DNA from: Planctomycetota bacterium
GTDB taxonomy: Bacteria; Planctomycetota; UBA1135; UBA2386
Assembly (NCBI GenBank): GCA_016794425.1
Contig: JAEUHR010000016.1
Location: 1 to 64,000, forward strand
Length of the DNA: 64,000 bases
Reading direction: 5' to 3'
The notes under the pieces were generated by a model, which was not told the DNA's origin, made no database searches, and saw nothing but the letters and a program-made list of their open reading frames with translations. Made by a program: the position numbers and the translations under genes. Of this stretch, positions 1 through 8,157 are shown in pieces (the stretch's first letter is position 1; the number at the start of each line of letters is the position of its first letter).

Positions 1-1
1 G

Positions 2-880
2 CGCGCCAAGGGTTCGCTGTTCGACGGCGGCGGCAACGTGCCGCTCTTGGTCCGCGGCCCCGCGGTCACCGCACCCGGCACCGTCGCGACCGAACTGGTG
101 GCCGCGGTCGACCTGTTCCCGACCCTGCTGGCGATGTGCGGTGCCGGCAGCTATCCGCCGCCGTCGCTGGCGGCGACCGCGCTGCCGATCGACGGCCAAT
201 CGGTGCTGCCGGCCCTCGCCGGCCAGCCGGGCTACGGCCGGCCGTTCGTCTACTGCGAGATCACCGGCACGCCGATCGGCGGCGGCTACACGCTGCGCAC
301 GCCGACGCACCGCCTGATCCGCTACACGATGGCGCTGCCCGAACACCAGGAGTTCTACAACCTCGTCGCCGACCCGAACGCGACCACGAACCTGCTGCAG
401 TCGCCGCTGTCGCCGACGGCCGCGACCGCGTTCAACGCGTCGATGGCGCAGCTCGAGGCGATCCGCAGCGACGGCTGGGCCGAGGTGTTCGGCACCGGCT
501 GCGGCGGCAGCGCCGGTGTGCCGTTCCTGCGCACGCAGGAGCGCGCCCGCATCGGTCACACGCACCACACAGCGGTCGAATCCGTGCCGACGGTCAACAC
601 CGGCGTGCTGACGTTGGTCGGCATGTCGCGCACCGTCAGCGGCGCGGCCGCACTGCCGCTCGACCTGTCGCCGTTCGGCATGCCGGGCTGCCGGGCGCTG
701 GTCTCCCACGACATCGTGCTCCTGCACGGCTTCGACCACGTCAGTCCGCCGCTGCCGATCCCGAACCTGCCGTCGTTGTACGGCACCGAGTTCTACGTGC
801 AGGCGGTGGTCGGCGAACTCGGCGCGAACCCGCTGGGCCTGATCTGGAGCCGCGGCCTGCGCTGCATCATCGGCATGTGA
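2..880 (+). CDS. Sulfatase, C-terminal part (5' truncated by window edge), with extra C-terminal module
   Basis: The reading frame is open from the first bases, so the gene begins upstream of the window. The first residues (KGSLFDGGGNVPLLVRGP) match the arylsulfatase segment usually seen as KGT-EGG-RVPLIVR-P. Later, EFYNLVADPNATTNLL matches the classic sulfatase C-terminal LYDL..DP.E..NL motif. The family hydrolyses sulfate esters, in planctomycetes usually on algal or host polysaccharides, and acts in the periplasm or outside the cell. The active-site Cys/Ser and metal ligands lie outside the window. After about residue 165 a further stretch of some 125 residues, beginning GCGGSAG and ending in LRCIIGM, is not sulfatase. 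It resembles the C-terminal modules of other secreted proteins in this window. The gene is convergent with recN. Confidence 0.85.
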   Translation, partial: RAKGSLFDGGGNVPLLVRGPAVTAPGTVATELVAAVDLFPTLLAMCGAGSYPPPSLAATALPIDGQSVLPALAGQPGYGRPFVYCEITGTPIGGGYTLRTPTHRLIRYTMALPEHQEFYNLVADPNATTNLLQSPLSPTAATAFNASMAQLEAIRSDGWAEVFGTGCGGSAGVPFLRTQERARIGHTHHTAVESVPTVNTGVLTLVGMSRTVSGAAALPLDLSPFGMPGCRALVSHDIVLLHGFDHVSPPLPIPNLPSLYGTEFYVQAVVGELGANPLGLIWSRGLRCIIGM

Positions 881-883
881 TCG

Positions 884-901
884 GCGCGGCCGGCGCCGCG
901 C
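884..901. terminator. Hairpin between convergent sulfatase and recN
   Basis: A perfect 7-bp inverted repeat (GCGCGGC / GCCGCGC, loop CGGC) fills the 22-bp gap between two convergent stop codons. No T-run follows, so a bidirectional terminator role is inferred from position and symmetry only. Confidence 0.45.
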
Positions 902-902
902 G

Positions 903-2621
903 TCAGCCGAGTTCCTTCGCCTTGGCCACCAGCCGGCGCGCCTGCTGCAGCGCCGCCGCGTCGGTGCCGTCCCCCATCGCCATCGCCGCGAGTTCGCGCT
1001 CGACCTCGTCGCCGCGCAGCTGGCGCACGGCCGACAGCGTGCGTTCGCCGGCGCCGGCGCCGGCGGTCTGCTTGCCGACCAGGAAGTGGTGTTGCGCGAA
1101 CGCCGCCACCGGCGCCAGGTGCGTGACGATCACGACCTGATGGTGGCGCGCGACCTCGTGCAGCTTGCGCCCGACCAGCAGACCGAGGCGGCCGCCGATC
1201 TCGGCGTCGATCTCGTCGAGCACCAGCAGCGGCACGCGGTCCTGGTCGGCCAGCGTCTTCTTGACCGCCAGCACGATGCGCGCCAGTTCGCCGCCGGACG
1301 CGGTGTCGCGCATCGAGTGGAACGGCTCGCCCGGGTTGATGCGCACCTCGAGGTCGACCGGCACCGGACCGTGCTCGGTCGCCTCGTCGAGCAGGCGGTC
1401 GGCCGCGAACTCGTCGGCCATCGCGACGCGCACCTCGGTGCGCTGCATGCCGAGGTCCTGCAGTTCGGCGCGGATCCGCTCCGCGAACGGCGCCGCCGCC
1501 TTGCGCCGTGCGCGCACCAGCTTGCGACCGACGGTCGCCGCCGTGTCGCTCGCCGCGCGCAACTCGGCCGCCAGCGTCTCGGGATCGGCCGCCGCACTCT
1601 CGGCCGCGGCCAGCTCGGCGGTCGTGCGCGCGAGGTTGTCGCGCAGTTCGCGCTCGGTCGGACCGAAGCGCTTCAGCGCCGCCTGGATCTCGTCGAGCCG
1701 TTCCTGCACCGCCGCCAGCCGCGACGGATCGAGCTCGAGCCGCGCCTGGCCCGACTGCAGCTTGCGGCAGACGTCGGCGACCAGGTCCTCGATCTGCGCC
1801 ATCTGCTCGGCGGCGTCCTCGAGACGGCGGTCGATCGCAGCCGCCTGCTGCACGGCGCGGGCGGCGCGGGCGAGCCGGTCGGCGGCGTTGTCCTCACCGT
1901 CCTGCAAGACCCCGAGGGCCTCGTCGAGCTGCAGCCGCATCGCGTCGAGGTTCGCGAGCACCTGATGTTCCTGCTCGAGCGCGTCGAGCTCACCGTCGCC
2001 GAGCCGCAGTTCGGTCATCGCCGCGTGCTGGAAGCGCAGGAACTCGAGCCGCTGGCGCCGTTCGCGGTCGCCGCGCGAACTGTCCTCGAGCCGCTGGCGC
2101 ATGCTGCGTGCGGCCTGCAGCGCCGCCGCGAACTCCTGCCGCAGCTTCACGGTGCCCGCGAACGCGTCGAGCGTCTCGCACTGGATCTCGGGCCGCATCA
2201 GCGCGCGCGAATCGCCCTGGCCGTGGATCTCGACCAGGAACGAGCCGAGTTCGCGCAGCGCTGCCAGCGTCGCCGGCCGGCCGCCGATGCGCACGCGCGA
2301 CCGGCCCTGGCGGTCGACCATGCGCGTCACCAGCAGCAGGTCGTCGTCGATCGCACCGCCGCACAGTTGCTGCACCAGCTGCGCGACCACGGCGCTGCGG
2401 CCGCCCTTGCCGAGCCGGAACTCGCCGTCGACCTGCAGTTCCTCCTGGCCGTGGCGCACCAGCGACCCGGGCGCCTTCTCGCCGCGCAGCAGCTTCAGCG
2501 CGGTGATCAGCAGCGACTTGCCGCCGCCGGTCTCGCCGGAGATCACCGTCAGCCCCTCGGCCAGGCGGACTTCGGCGCGCTCGATCAGCGCGAGGTTCTG
2601 GATGTGCAGCGTGTGCAGCAT
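903..2621 (-). CDS. recN: DNA repair protein RecN
   Basis: SMC-like ATPase that acts at DNA double-strand breaks in the cytoplasm during recombinational repair. The N-terminus (MLHTLHIQNLALIERAEV) is typical of RecN. The Walker A motif GETGGGKS is at residues 29-36. A long Leu/Ala/Glu/Arg-rich coiled-coil region fills the middle. The ABC signature is SGGELARI and the Walker B motif is LLVLDEIDAEIGG, followed by the VTHLAPVAAFA segment. At 572 residues it is close to the usual 550-560. The start is the ATG directly before this conserved N-terminus. It lies downstream of the haem A operon on the same strand, separated by about 180 bp, so it may have its own promoter. No SOS box was recognised. 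Confidence 0.96.
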   Translation of the reverse strand: MLHTLHIQNLALIERAEVRLAEGLTVISGETGGGKSLLITALKLLRGEKAPGSLVRHGQEELQVDGEFRLGKGGRSAVVAQLVQQLCGGAIDDDLLLVTRMVDRQGRSRVRIGGRPATLAALRELGSFLVEIHGQGDSRALMRPEIQCETLDAFAGTVKLRQEFAAALQAARSMRQRLEDSSRGDRERRQRLEFLRFQHAAMTELRLGDGELDALEQEHQVLANLDAMRLQLDEALGVLQDGEDNAADRLARAARAVQQAAAIDRRLEDAAEQMAQIEDLVADVCRKLQSGQARLELDPSRLAAVQERLDEIQAALKRFGPTERELRDNLARTTAELAAAESAAADPETLAAELRAASDTAATVGRKLVRARRKAAAPFAERIRAELQDLGMQRTEVRVAMADEFAADRLLDEATEHGPVPVDLEVRINPGEPFHSMRDTASGGELARIVLAVKKTLADQDRVPLLVLDEIDAEIGGRLGLLVGRKLHEVARHHQVVIVTHLAPVAAFAQHHFLVGKQTAGAGAGERTLSAVRQLRGDEVERELAAMAMGDGTDAAALQQARRLVAKAKELG

Positions 2622-2802
2622 GGCGGCTCCGCGCGGAAGGATGCCGGGTGCGCCGCGGCGGCGCCATCCGCTGGTGCACGACCGGGGGCAGCCCGATCAG
2701 CGGCCCGCCAGCTGCCTGGCGCGCCGCAGCAGGTCGTGCACGCGGAGGTGCGAGGCCTCCACCAGCCGGGACGATCCCCGGCGCCCGCCCTGCCGGCACC
2801 CC

Positions 2803-3228
2803 TCAGAGGTGGTAGAGCATCGCGTAGACGATCACACCGGTGACCGACACGTAGAGCCAGATCGGCGCGGTGACCTTGGCCCACTTGCGGTGCTGTTCGC
2901 GGCGGTCCTTCAGGCCGAGCCAGACCGTGCGCAGGATCAGCGGCACCTGCACGGCGGCGAGCACGACGTGCGAGATCAGCAGCGTGAAGTAGACCGGCCG
3001 GATCCACCCCTCGCCGGTGAACTTCACCGGCTCCGCGTTCAGGTGGTAGACCAGGTAGCAGGCGAGGAACAGCGCCGACACGCCGACGGCGGCCAGCATC
3101 AGCTTCTTGTGCAGCTCGATGCGGCCGCGCTTCACGGCGACCAGGCCGGCGCAGATCAGCACGAACGCGATGCCGTTCAGCACGGCGTCGACGGTGGCGA
3201 GGATGCGGAAGTCGAAGGCGGCGAGCAT
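2803..3228 (-). CDS. ctaM: DUF420 family membrane protein (CtaM/YozB-like oxidase assembly factor)
   Basis: A 141-residue protein with four predicted membrane helices and the conserved His/Trp/Tyr-rich loops of DUF420. In Firmicutes the DUF420 protein CtaM is required for activity of haem A-containing aa3-type oxidases, probably at a late maturation step. The gene is the last member of the ctaA-ctaB-ABC gene run, 9 bp after the permease stop. That location independently supports a role in oxidase assembly at the cytoplasmic membrane. The gene symbol is an inference from family and context. DUF420 proteins outside Firmicutes are not well tested, so the exact step is unknown. Confidence 0.75.
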   Translation of the reverse strand: MLAAFDFRILATVDAVLNGIAFVLICAGLVAVKRGRIELHKKLMLAAVGVSALFLACYLVYHLNAEPVKFTGEGWIRPVYFTLLISHVVLAAVQVPLILRTVWLGLKDRREQHRKWAKVTAPIWLYVSVTGVIVYAMLYHL

Positions 3229-3237
3229 GGCAGCAGG

Positions 3238-3999
3238 TCAGGCAGCGTCGCGCGCGCGGCGGCGCCCGACCACGAACGTGCCGAGCGCGAACGTCGCGAC
3301 GGCGAACAGCGCGGTGCCGGCCAGGCAGACCGCGAACGAAGGCACACCGGCGACTTCGCCCTGCAGCGCGTGCCGCAGCGCACCGACGCCGTAGGTCATC
3401 GGGTTGACGAAGCGCACCCAGGCCAGCACCGGGTGCGCGCTCTCCATCGGGAAGAACGCGCCCGACAGCAGCAGCATCGGCATCAGGAACAGCATCATGA
3501 TGCCGTGGTAGCCGGCCGTGCTGTCCATGACCCACGCCAGGGCGAAGCCGAGCCCGGTGACCGCGACCGCCAGCAGCGCGAGCACGCCGAGGCCCAGCAC
3601 GACGCGGTCGAACGACAGCGTGACGCCGGCCAGCGGCGCGAGCGCCAGGAACACGACCGCGAGCCCGAGTCCGAGCGACGCACCGCCGAGGATCTTGCCG
3701 AGCGCGATCGCAGAGCGCGGCACCGGCGACACCAGCACGCCCTGCAGGAAGCCCTCCTTGCGGTCCTCGATCACGGTGATCGTCGAGAAGATCGCCGTGA
3801 ACAACGTGATCATCGCCAGCGTGCCGACGAAGAAGTACTCGCCGTAGTCCATGCCGCCCGGCTTGAACGAGCCGTGCAGCGCGCCGCTGAACAACAGCCA
3901 GAACACGACCGGTTGCAGCAGCGAACCGGTCAGCCGCGGACGGTCGCGCAGGAAGCGCACGATCTCGCGGTGCCACAGCGCCAGCACGGCCTTGCTCAC
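3238..3999 (-). CDS. ABC-2 type transporter permease
   Basis: A 253-residue integral membrane subunit with about six transmembrane helices. Its ABC-2 signature region reads FFVGTLAMITLFTAIFST, followed by IEDRKEGFLQGVLVSPVPR and the C-terminal NPMTYGVGALRHAL motif. These features are typical of DrrB/NodJ/NatB-like exporters. The chosen GTG start overlaps the stop of the upstream ATPase in a GTGA four-base overlap; longer in-frame extensions run antisense-like through the ATPase gene and are rejected. It pairs with the adjacent ATPase. The substrate is unknown, but the location inside a haem A and oxidase maturation operon suggests a link to respiratory assembly. A generic drug or polymer exporter remains possible. 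Confidence 0.88.
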   Translation of the reverse strand: MSKAVLALWHREIVRFLRDRPRLTGSLLQPVVFWLLFSGALHGSFKPGGMDYGEYFFVGTLAMITLFTAIFSTITVIEDRKEGFLQGVLVSPVPRSAIALGKILGGASLGLGLAVVFLALAPLAGVTLSFDRVVLGLGVLALLAVAVTGLGFALAWVMDSTAGYHGIMMLFLMPMLLLSGAFFPMESAHPVLAWVRFVNPMTYGVGALRHALQGEVAGVPSFAVCLAGTALFAVATFALGTFVVGRRRARDAA

Positions 4000-4958
4000 G
4001 CGCGCCTCCGGCGGCCCTTCCTGGGCGCGGGTTCGGGTTCGGTGGCGACGAAGCGTTTGCCGGTCCGCTTCAGGAACACGTCCTGCAGCGACGGATGCGC
4101 CAGCTGCAGCCGCTGCACGCGGTCGCCGCAGCGCTCCATGATGCGCGGCACCAGTTCGTGCACGCGTTCGCCTTCGATGCGCAGTACGCCCTCGACGACG
4201 GTGCCTTCGACCGCGAACGCCTGCCGCAGCTCGGTGGCCAGTGCGCCGGGATCGGCGGCCTCGAGTTCGAGCACCTGACCGCCGACCGACCGCATCAGCT
4301 CGGCGGGCCGGCCGGCGGCGACGATCGCGCCCTGGTCGAGCAGCACCAGCTGGTCGGCTTCGGCGGCTTCGTCCATCAGGTGCGTCGTGAACAGCACGGT
4401 CAGGCCGGGCTGGCCCTTCAGCACCGCCCACATGTCGCGCCGCGCCGCCGGATCGAGGCCGGTGCTGGCCTCGTCGAGCAGCACGAGGTCGGGCCGGCCG
4501 AGCAGGCACTTGGCGATCTCGACGCGGCGCCGCAGACCGCCCGACAGCTCCTCGACGCGGTCGCGCTGGCGGTCGGCGAGGCCGGCGGCGGCGAGCATCG
4601 CGTCGCTGCGGGCCGCGAGGTCGCGGCCGCCGAGGCCGAGCAGCATGCCGGCGTAGCGCAGGTTCTCGCGCACGGTCAGCTTGCGGTCGACGGCCGGCGA
4701 CTGGAACACGACGCCGAGCCGTCGCCGGATCGCCGCCGCGTCGCGCGCGAGGTCGTGGCCCAGCACGGTCACCTGCCCCTGCTGCATCGGCACGATCGTC
4801 GACAGCAGCTTGAACAGCGTCGACTTGCCGGAGCCGTTCGGTCCGAGGAAGCCGTGCGCCTTGCCGCGCGCCACTTCGAAGCCGACGTCGCGCAGCGCCA
4901 AACGCTCGCCGTAGGCGAAGCCGACCCCGCGCGCGACGACGGCCGCAGCGTCGCTCAC
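3996..4958 (-). CDS. ABC transporter ATP-binding protein (ABC-2 partner, DrrA/NatA-like)
   Basis: Cytoplasmic ATPase of the adjacent ABC-2 exporter. Walker A is GPNGSGKST, the Q-loop lies in VVFQSPAVD, the signature is LSGGLRRRVEIAK, Walker B is LVLLDEASTGLDP and the H-loop is TTHLMDEA. A C-terminal extension of about 90 residues is typical of DrrA-like subunits. The GTG at 4956-4958 overlaps the ctaB stop as GTGA, exactly as at the next junction. An in-frame ATG four codons upstream (4968-4970) is an alternative start. With ctaA, ctaB and the DUF420 gene it forms one translationally coupled run. The transported substrate cannot be read from the sequence. Confidence 0.92.
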   Translation of the reverse strand: MSDAAAVVARGVGFAYGERLALRDVGFEVARGKAHGFLGPNGSGKSTLFKLLSTIVPMQQGQVTVLGHDLARDAAAIRRRLGVVFQSPAVDRKLTVRENLRYAGMLLGLGGRDLAARSDAMLAAAGLADRQRDRVEELSGGLRRRVEIAKCLLGRPDLVLLDEASTGLDPAARRDMWAVLKGQPGLTVLFTTHLMDEAAEADQLVLLDQGAIVAAGRPAELMRSVGGQVLELEAADPGALATELRQAFAVEGTVVEGVLRIEGERVHELVPRIMERCGDRVQRLQLAHPSLQDVFLKRTGKRFVATEPEPAPRKGRRRRA

Positions 4959-5875
4959 AGCCGCCCCCACACCATCGCCAGCAGCAGGAGCGGCAGGTAC
5001 ACGATCGAGGTCAGGAAGGTCATGCGCATCGCGTTCTCACGCCGCGTCAGCGCCGCGAACAGGATCGGCACGAAGAAGATCGCGTCGAGCAGCAGCGCGA
5101 TCACAGCGTAGCGCTCGTCGGCCATGTGCAACACGAATGGCAGCAGACTCGCGATCACGAGGCCCGCCGTGTAGAGCAGCATCACGATCGCGGTGCGGTG
5201 GCCGGTCGGATCGACGACCGGCAGCATGCGCATGCCGGCCTTGGCGTAGTCGTCGCGGTAGCGCCACGCGATCGCCAGGAAGTGCGGGATCTGCCAGCAG
5301 AACAGGATCGCGAACAGCACCGCCTGCGGCAGCGCGAACTGGCCGACCACCGCCGCGTGGCCGACGACCGGCGGCAGCGCGCCGGGGATCGCGCCGACCA
5401 GCGTGTTCAGCGGCGTGCGCACCTTCATCGGCGTGTAGACGACGACGTAGCTGACGACGATCGCGGCGCAGACCACCGCCGCGGTCCAGTTGAGATCGCC
5501 GACCACGCGCGTGCCGTCGAAGCGCAGCGGCGCGGCGCCGAACAGCACCAGCAGCACGCCGCACAGGCTCGCGATCGCGCCGAACGCCAGCACCTCGCCC
5601 GGCGTCAGCCGGCCGGTCGGCAGCGGCCGGCCCTGCGTGCGCGCCATCAGCGGGTCGAGGTGCCGTTCGCGGTACATGTTCAGCGCCGCCGAACCGATCG
5701 CGGCCAGGAACGTGCCGGCGGTGGTCGTGACCAGCAGGTCGAGCGGCGGGTGCGACGTGCGCGCAGGCCAGCCCATGTAGGCCCCGGCGACCACCGCGAA
5801 CACGGCCAGCGCCGACAGCCGCGGCTTGCCGAGTTCCCAGTAGGCGCCGAGCTTGCCGCCGCGCGCCGCGGTCAT
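4955..5875 (-). CDS. ctaB: Protoheme IX farnesyltransferase (haem O synthase)
   Basis: UbiA-superfamily membrane prenyltransferase that adds a farnesyl group to haem B to give haem O, the precursor of haem A. The first Asp-rich prenyl-diphosphate site is seen as NMYRERHLDPLMART. The second conserved loop is WRYRDDYAKAGMRMLPVVD. About nine hydrophobic helices are present. At 306 residues it has the normal length. The ATG start overlaps the ctaA stop (ATGA), and its own stop overlaps the ABC ATPase start (GTGA). A longer in-frame extension runs through ctaA and is rejected. It works directly with the upstream haem A synthase to supply aa3/caa3-type oxidases. Confidence 0.96.
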   Translation of the reverse strand: MTAARGGKLGAYWELGKPRLSALAVFAVVAGAYMGWPARTSHPPLDLLVTTTAGTFLAAIGSAALNMYRERHLDPLMARTQGRPLPTGRLTPGEVLAFGAIASLCGVLLVLFGAAPLRFDGTRVVGDLNWTAAVVCAAIVVSYVVVYTPMKVRTPLNTLVGAIPGALPPVVGHAAVVGQFALPQAVLFAILFCWQIPHFLAIAWRYRDDYAKAGMRMLPVVDPTGHRTAIVMLLYTAGLVIASLLPFVLHMADERYAVIALLLDAIFFVPILFAALTRRENAMRMTFLTSIVYLPLLLLAMVWGRL

Positions 5876-6816
5876 CCGAACTCTCGCGCAGGATCGTCGC
5901 CCGGCCGGCGCGTGGCGTGGAACACGTGCGCCGCCAGCGTCGCCACCAGCACGGTCAACAGCGCGCCGATCACGACGTGCACCGAGATCACCGCCGCGGT
6001 GCCGAGGTCCTCGACGTTCTCGGGCCGCTTGCCGTCCGGGTTGCGGATCACCAGCACGACGAAGCCGAGCGCGATCTGCACGATCTGCAGCGTGACGATC
6101 GTGCGCGACAAGCCGGCGACGCCCGGCGCCGCCTTCAGCCGGCCGACCGCGAACGCGGTGGCGATCGCGCCGATCAGGAACACGACGAACGAGTTGCCGA
6201 CGTGCGTCCACAGCGCGTGCGCGTTGTTGGTGTGCCGCGCCAGCGCGCCGAGCACGGTCTGCGCGACCAGCACCGCGAGCGCCACCAGCATCAGCTTGCG
6301 GCCGGCGCCCGGCGCGACGTCGGTCAGCGGCCACGTCGCCGCGTAGCGGTCCGACAGCTGGTAGGCGATCCACGCGAACATCGCCAGCGTCAGCTGCGCC
6401 AGCGTGCCGTGCGTCACCGACGTGACCGCCGGCAGGTTCGCGAGCACGCCGGTGCCGCCGACCACGCCCTGCAGCAGCACCATCGAACCGCCGACCCAGG
6501 CGCAGATCCGCACGCGGCGCCCGCCGGCGCCGGTCGCCTGCAGCCAGATCGCCAGCGCGAGCGCGATCAGCCCCGCGGCGCTGGCGAACAGCCGGTGGAA
6601 GTGTTCGAGGAAGCCCGGGATCGTCGTGTAGCTGCTCGCCGGCATCACCTGGCCGTCGGACAGCGGCCAGTCGGGGTAGGCCAGACCCGAGCCGGTGCTC
6701 GTGGTCATCGCGCCCTTCAGGATCGTGATCGTGGTCACGACCAGCATCGCCACCGCGAGGCGGAACGGGCCGCGCACGGGCGCGGCCGCGGCAGGCGAGG
6801 CGGCAGTCGAGGTCAT
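5872..6816 (-). CDS. ctaA: Haem A synthase, COX15/CtaA family
   Basis: Membrane monooxygenase that oxidises the C8 methyl of haem O to the formyl group of haem A. At 314 residues it has about eight membrane helices. Hallmarks are the GAMTTSTGSGLAYPDWPLSDG motif region near residues 35-55 and paired haem-ligand histidines such as FLEHFHRLFAS, VTHGTLAQL, HTNNAHALWTHVGNS and ISVHVVIGA. The first helix follows an Ala/Pro-rich N-terminus. It heads the coupled run ctaA-ctaB-ABC ATPase-permease-ctaM. The 86-bp gap upstream could hold the operon promoter, but no clear motif was identified. Confidence 0.96.
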   Translation of the reverse strand: MTSTAASPAAAAPVRGPFRLAVAMLVVTTITILKGAMTTSTGSGLAYPDWPLSDGQVMPASSYTTIPGFLEHFHRLFASAAGLIALALAIWLQATGAGGRRVRICAWVGGSMVLLQGVVGGTGVLANLPAVTSVTHGTLAQLTLAMFAWIAYQLSDRYAATWPLTDVAPGAGRKLMLVALAVLVAQTVLGALARHTNNAHALWTHVGNSFVVFLIGAIATAFAVGRLKAAPGVAGLSRTIVTLQIVQIALGFVVLVIRNPDGKRPENVEDLGTAAVISVHVVIGALLTVLVATLAAHVFHATRRPGDDPAREFG

Positions 6817-6902
6817 GGGCCGGAGAGCCCATGAGAATGCCCCGCTGCCGGACGATTTTCAGCGGCGGGGCGATCCTGCCGTGCAACAGCGCCGAGCGGC
6901 GC

Positions 6903-7721
6903 TCAGCGCATCAGCTTCGTGGTCGGCTGGCGACCCTTGTCGCCCTCGAACGCCTCCCACATCGGCCGCTCGCTCTCCTTCAGGCCGCGGGAGTCGACAG
7001 TGCGGTCGATCGCGGCGTCCGGCTGGGCCTTCGCGGTCGCCAGCAGGTCGAGCACTTCGAGGTCGGTGCCCTGCGCGAGCTCCGACGCGGACTCGAGGTA
7101 GCCGATCGCGGCGTCGGCCTCGCCCATGCGCATCAGGCAGACGCCGAGGTTCTTGTGCGTGGCGCGCATCGCGGTGCCGGGCACGCCGTCGCCGGGCACC
7201 AGCGACAGTTCGGCGATCGCCCGCGGCCAGAGCCGCTGGTCCATCAGCTTCTCGCCGCGGTACAGGTGCGTCAGCACCGCCGTGTCGAGCTGGCCGTCCA
7301 GCACCGTGAAGTCCGAGACTTCGATCCACGGCGTGTTCTGGAACGTGTTGCGGATGATGCCGGTGATCTCGACGCGCTGGTAGAGGCGCAGCGAGTACAG
7401 CTCCTCGAGCCGCGGGTGCGTCTTGGCGAGGAACAGCATGCCGAACACGTCCTCGTAGGCCTTCTCCTGCCAGATCGGCTGCTCGTCGGCCCAGACGTAG
7501 AAGTTCGCGAACTCGGTCGGCGTGAACTTCGTGAAGAACGGATTGCTGAGCTTGCCGAGCGAGGTGAACTGCGCGTCGAACTTCACCTTGACGCCCTTGT
7601 AGGCCTCGGGGTTGCCGCGGACCTCGGTGAGGGTCGTGCGCACGGCGGTGCCGAACTCACGGTCTTGCGCAGGAAGAGCCGCGACACCGAGCAGGAACGT
7701 AACGAACAACGCTGACTTCAT
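6903..7721 (-). CDS. Secreted hypothetical protein with OB-like and TPR-like parts
   Basis: Not assigned to a known family. An N-terminal signal peptide (MKSALFVTFLLGVAALPAQD) indicates export. Residues about 30-150 are mixed alpha/beta and contain NPEAYKGVKVKFDAQF and RLYQRVEITGIIRNTF, reminiscent of small OB-fold-like domains found in exported proteins. Residues about 165-225 look like one or two tetratricopeptide repeats (HKNLGVCLMRMGEADAAIGYLESA). The length is 272 residues and the start is the ATG at the signal peptide. It lies upstream of ctaA on the same strand, 86 bp away. A link to oxidase assembly is possible but not shown. Confidence 0.72.
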   Translation of the reverse strand: MKSALFVTFLLGVAALPAQDREFGTAVRTTLTEVRGNPEAYKGVKVKFDAQFTSLGKLSNPFFTKFTPTEFANFYVWADEQPIWQEKAYEDVFGMLFLAKTHPRLEELYSLRLYQRVEITGIIRNTFQNTPWIEVSDFTVLDGQLDTAVLTHLYRGEKLMDQRLWPRAIAELSLVPGDGVPGTAMRATHKNLGVCLMRMGEADAAIGYLESASELAQGTDLEVLDLLATAKAQPDAAIDRTVDSRGLKESERPMWEAFEGDKGRQPTTKLMR

Positions 7722-7758
7722 GGCTGTTCTTCTGTGGTCAGGAATCTCAGATTCGCGG

Positions 7759-7935
7759 TCACTCGGTGATCCGCTCCATCAACTTGCGCAGAGCCTGGTC
7801 CATCAACTCGTCCGGCACGTCCTCCCCAGACCGCGCGAGCTCGCGAAGGCAACGGATGCGCTCCTCCTTCGTCAGGTTGCGATCCATCAATTCCTCGACG
7901 ATCCGCTCGACGGACTTCGGCTTCGGCTTGGACAA
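7759..7935 (-). CDS. Small charged helical protein, probable TTG start
   Basis: A 58-residue reading frame starting at a TTG (MSKPKPKSVERIVEELMD) and ending KLMERITE. The composition is balanced and highly charged with an amphipathic helical pattern, quite unlike the Arg/Ala-rich noise of the shadow frames here. The frame stays open far upstream, but the upstream part looks non-coding. No function is recognised. It lies 37 bp upstream of the secreted hypothetical on the same strand and could be its operon leader. The start codon is uncertain because no good ribosome binding site is visible; an in-frame ATG further in (MDRNLTKEER) is an alternative. Confidence 0.5.
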   Translation of the reverse strand: MSKPKPKSVERIVEELMDRNLTKEERIRCLRELARSGEDVPDELMDQALRKLMERITE

Positions 7936-8157
7936 GTTGCAGAACCCGGGTGCAGGAATGCGCCCGGTTGCCCGTGCGCAATCCGCTATCGGCGCGCGGC
8001 GCTGCGCCGCTTGACCACCTGCGGCGGGCCGCGAGACGAGCTTCGGCACCGGCGCGCCGAACCGCCGCTCCGACGGACCGCTGGCGGGCGACCTCAAGTG
8101 GCCGCGCCGCCACCTCCGAACTGGTGCAGAACTCGACGCCGCCCGCCACCACCGCCG

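Noticed and set aside
2622..2802. Possible short gene between recN and ctaM on the minus strand (tail LLRRARQLAGR)
   Set aside because: Only about 20 residues from any plausible GTG start, with no ribosome binding site or recognisable family; best read as an intergenic region.
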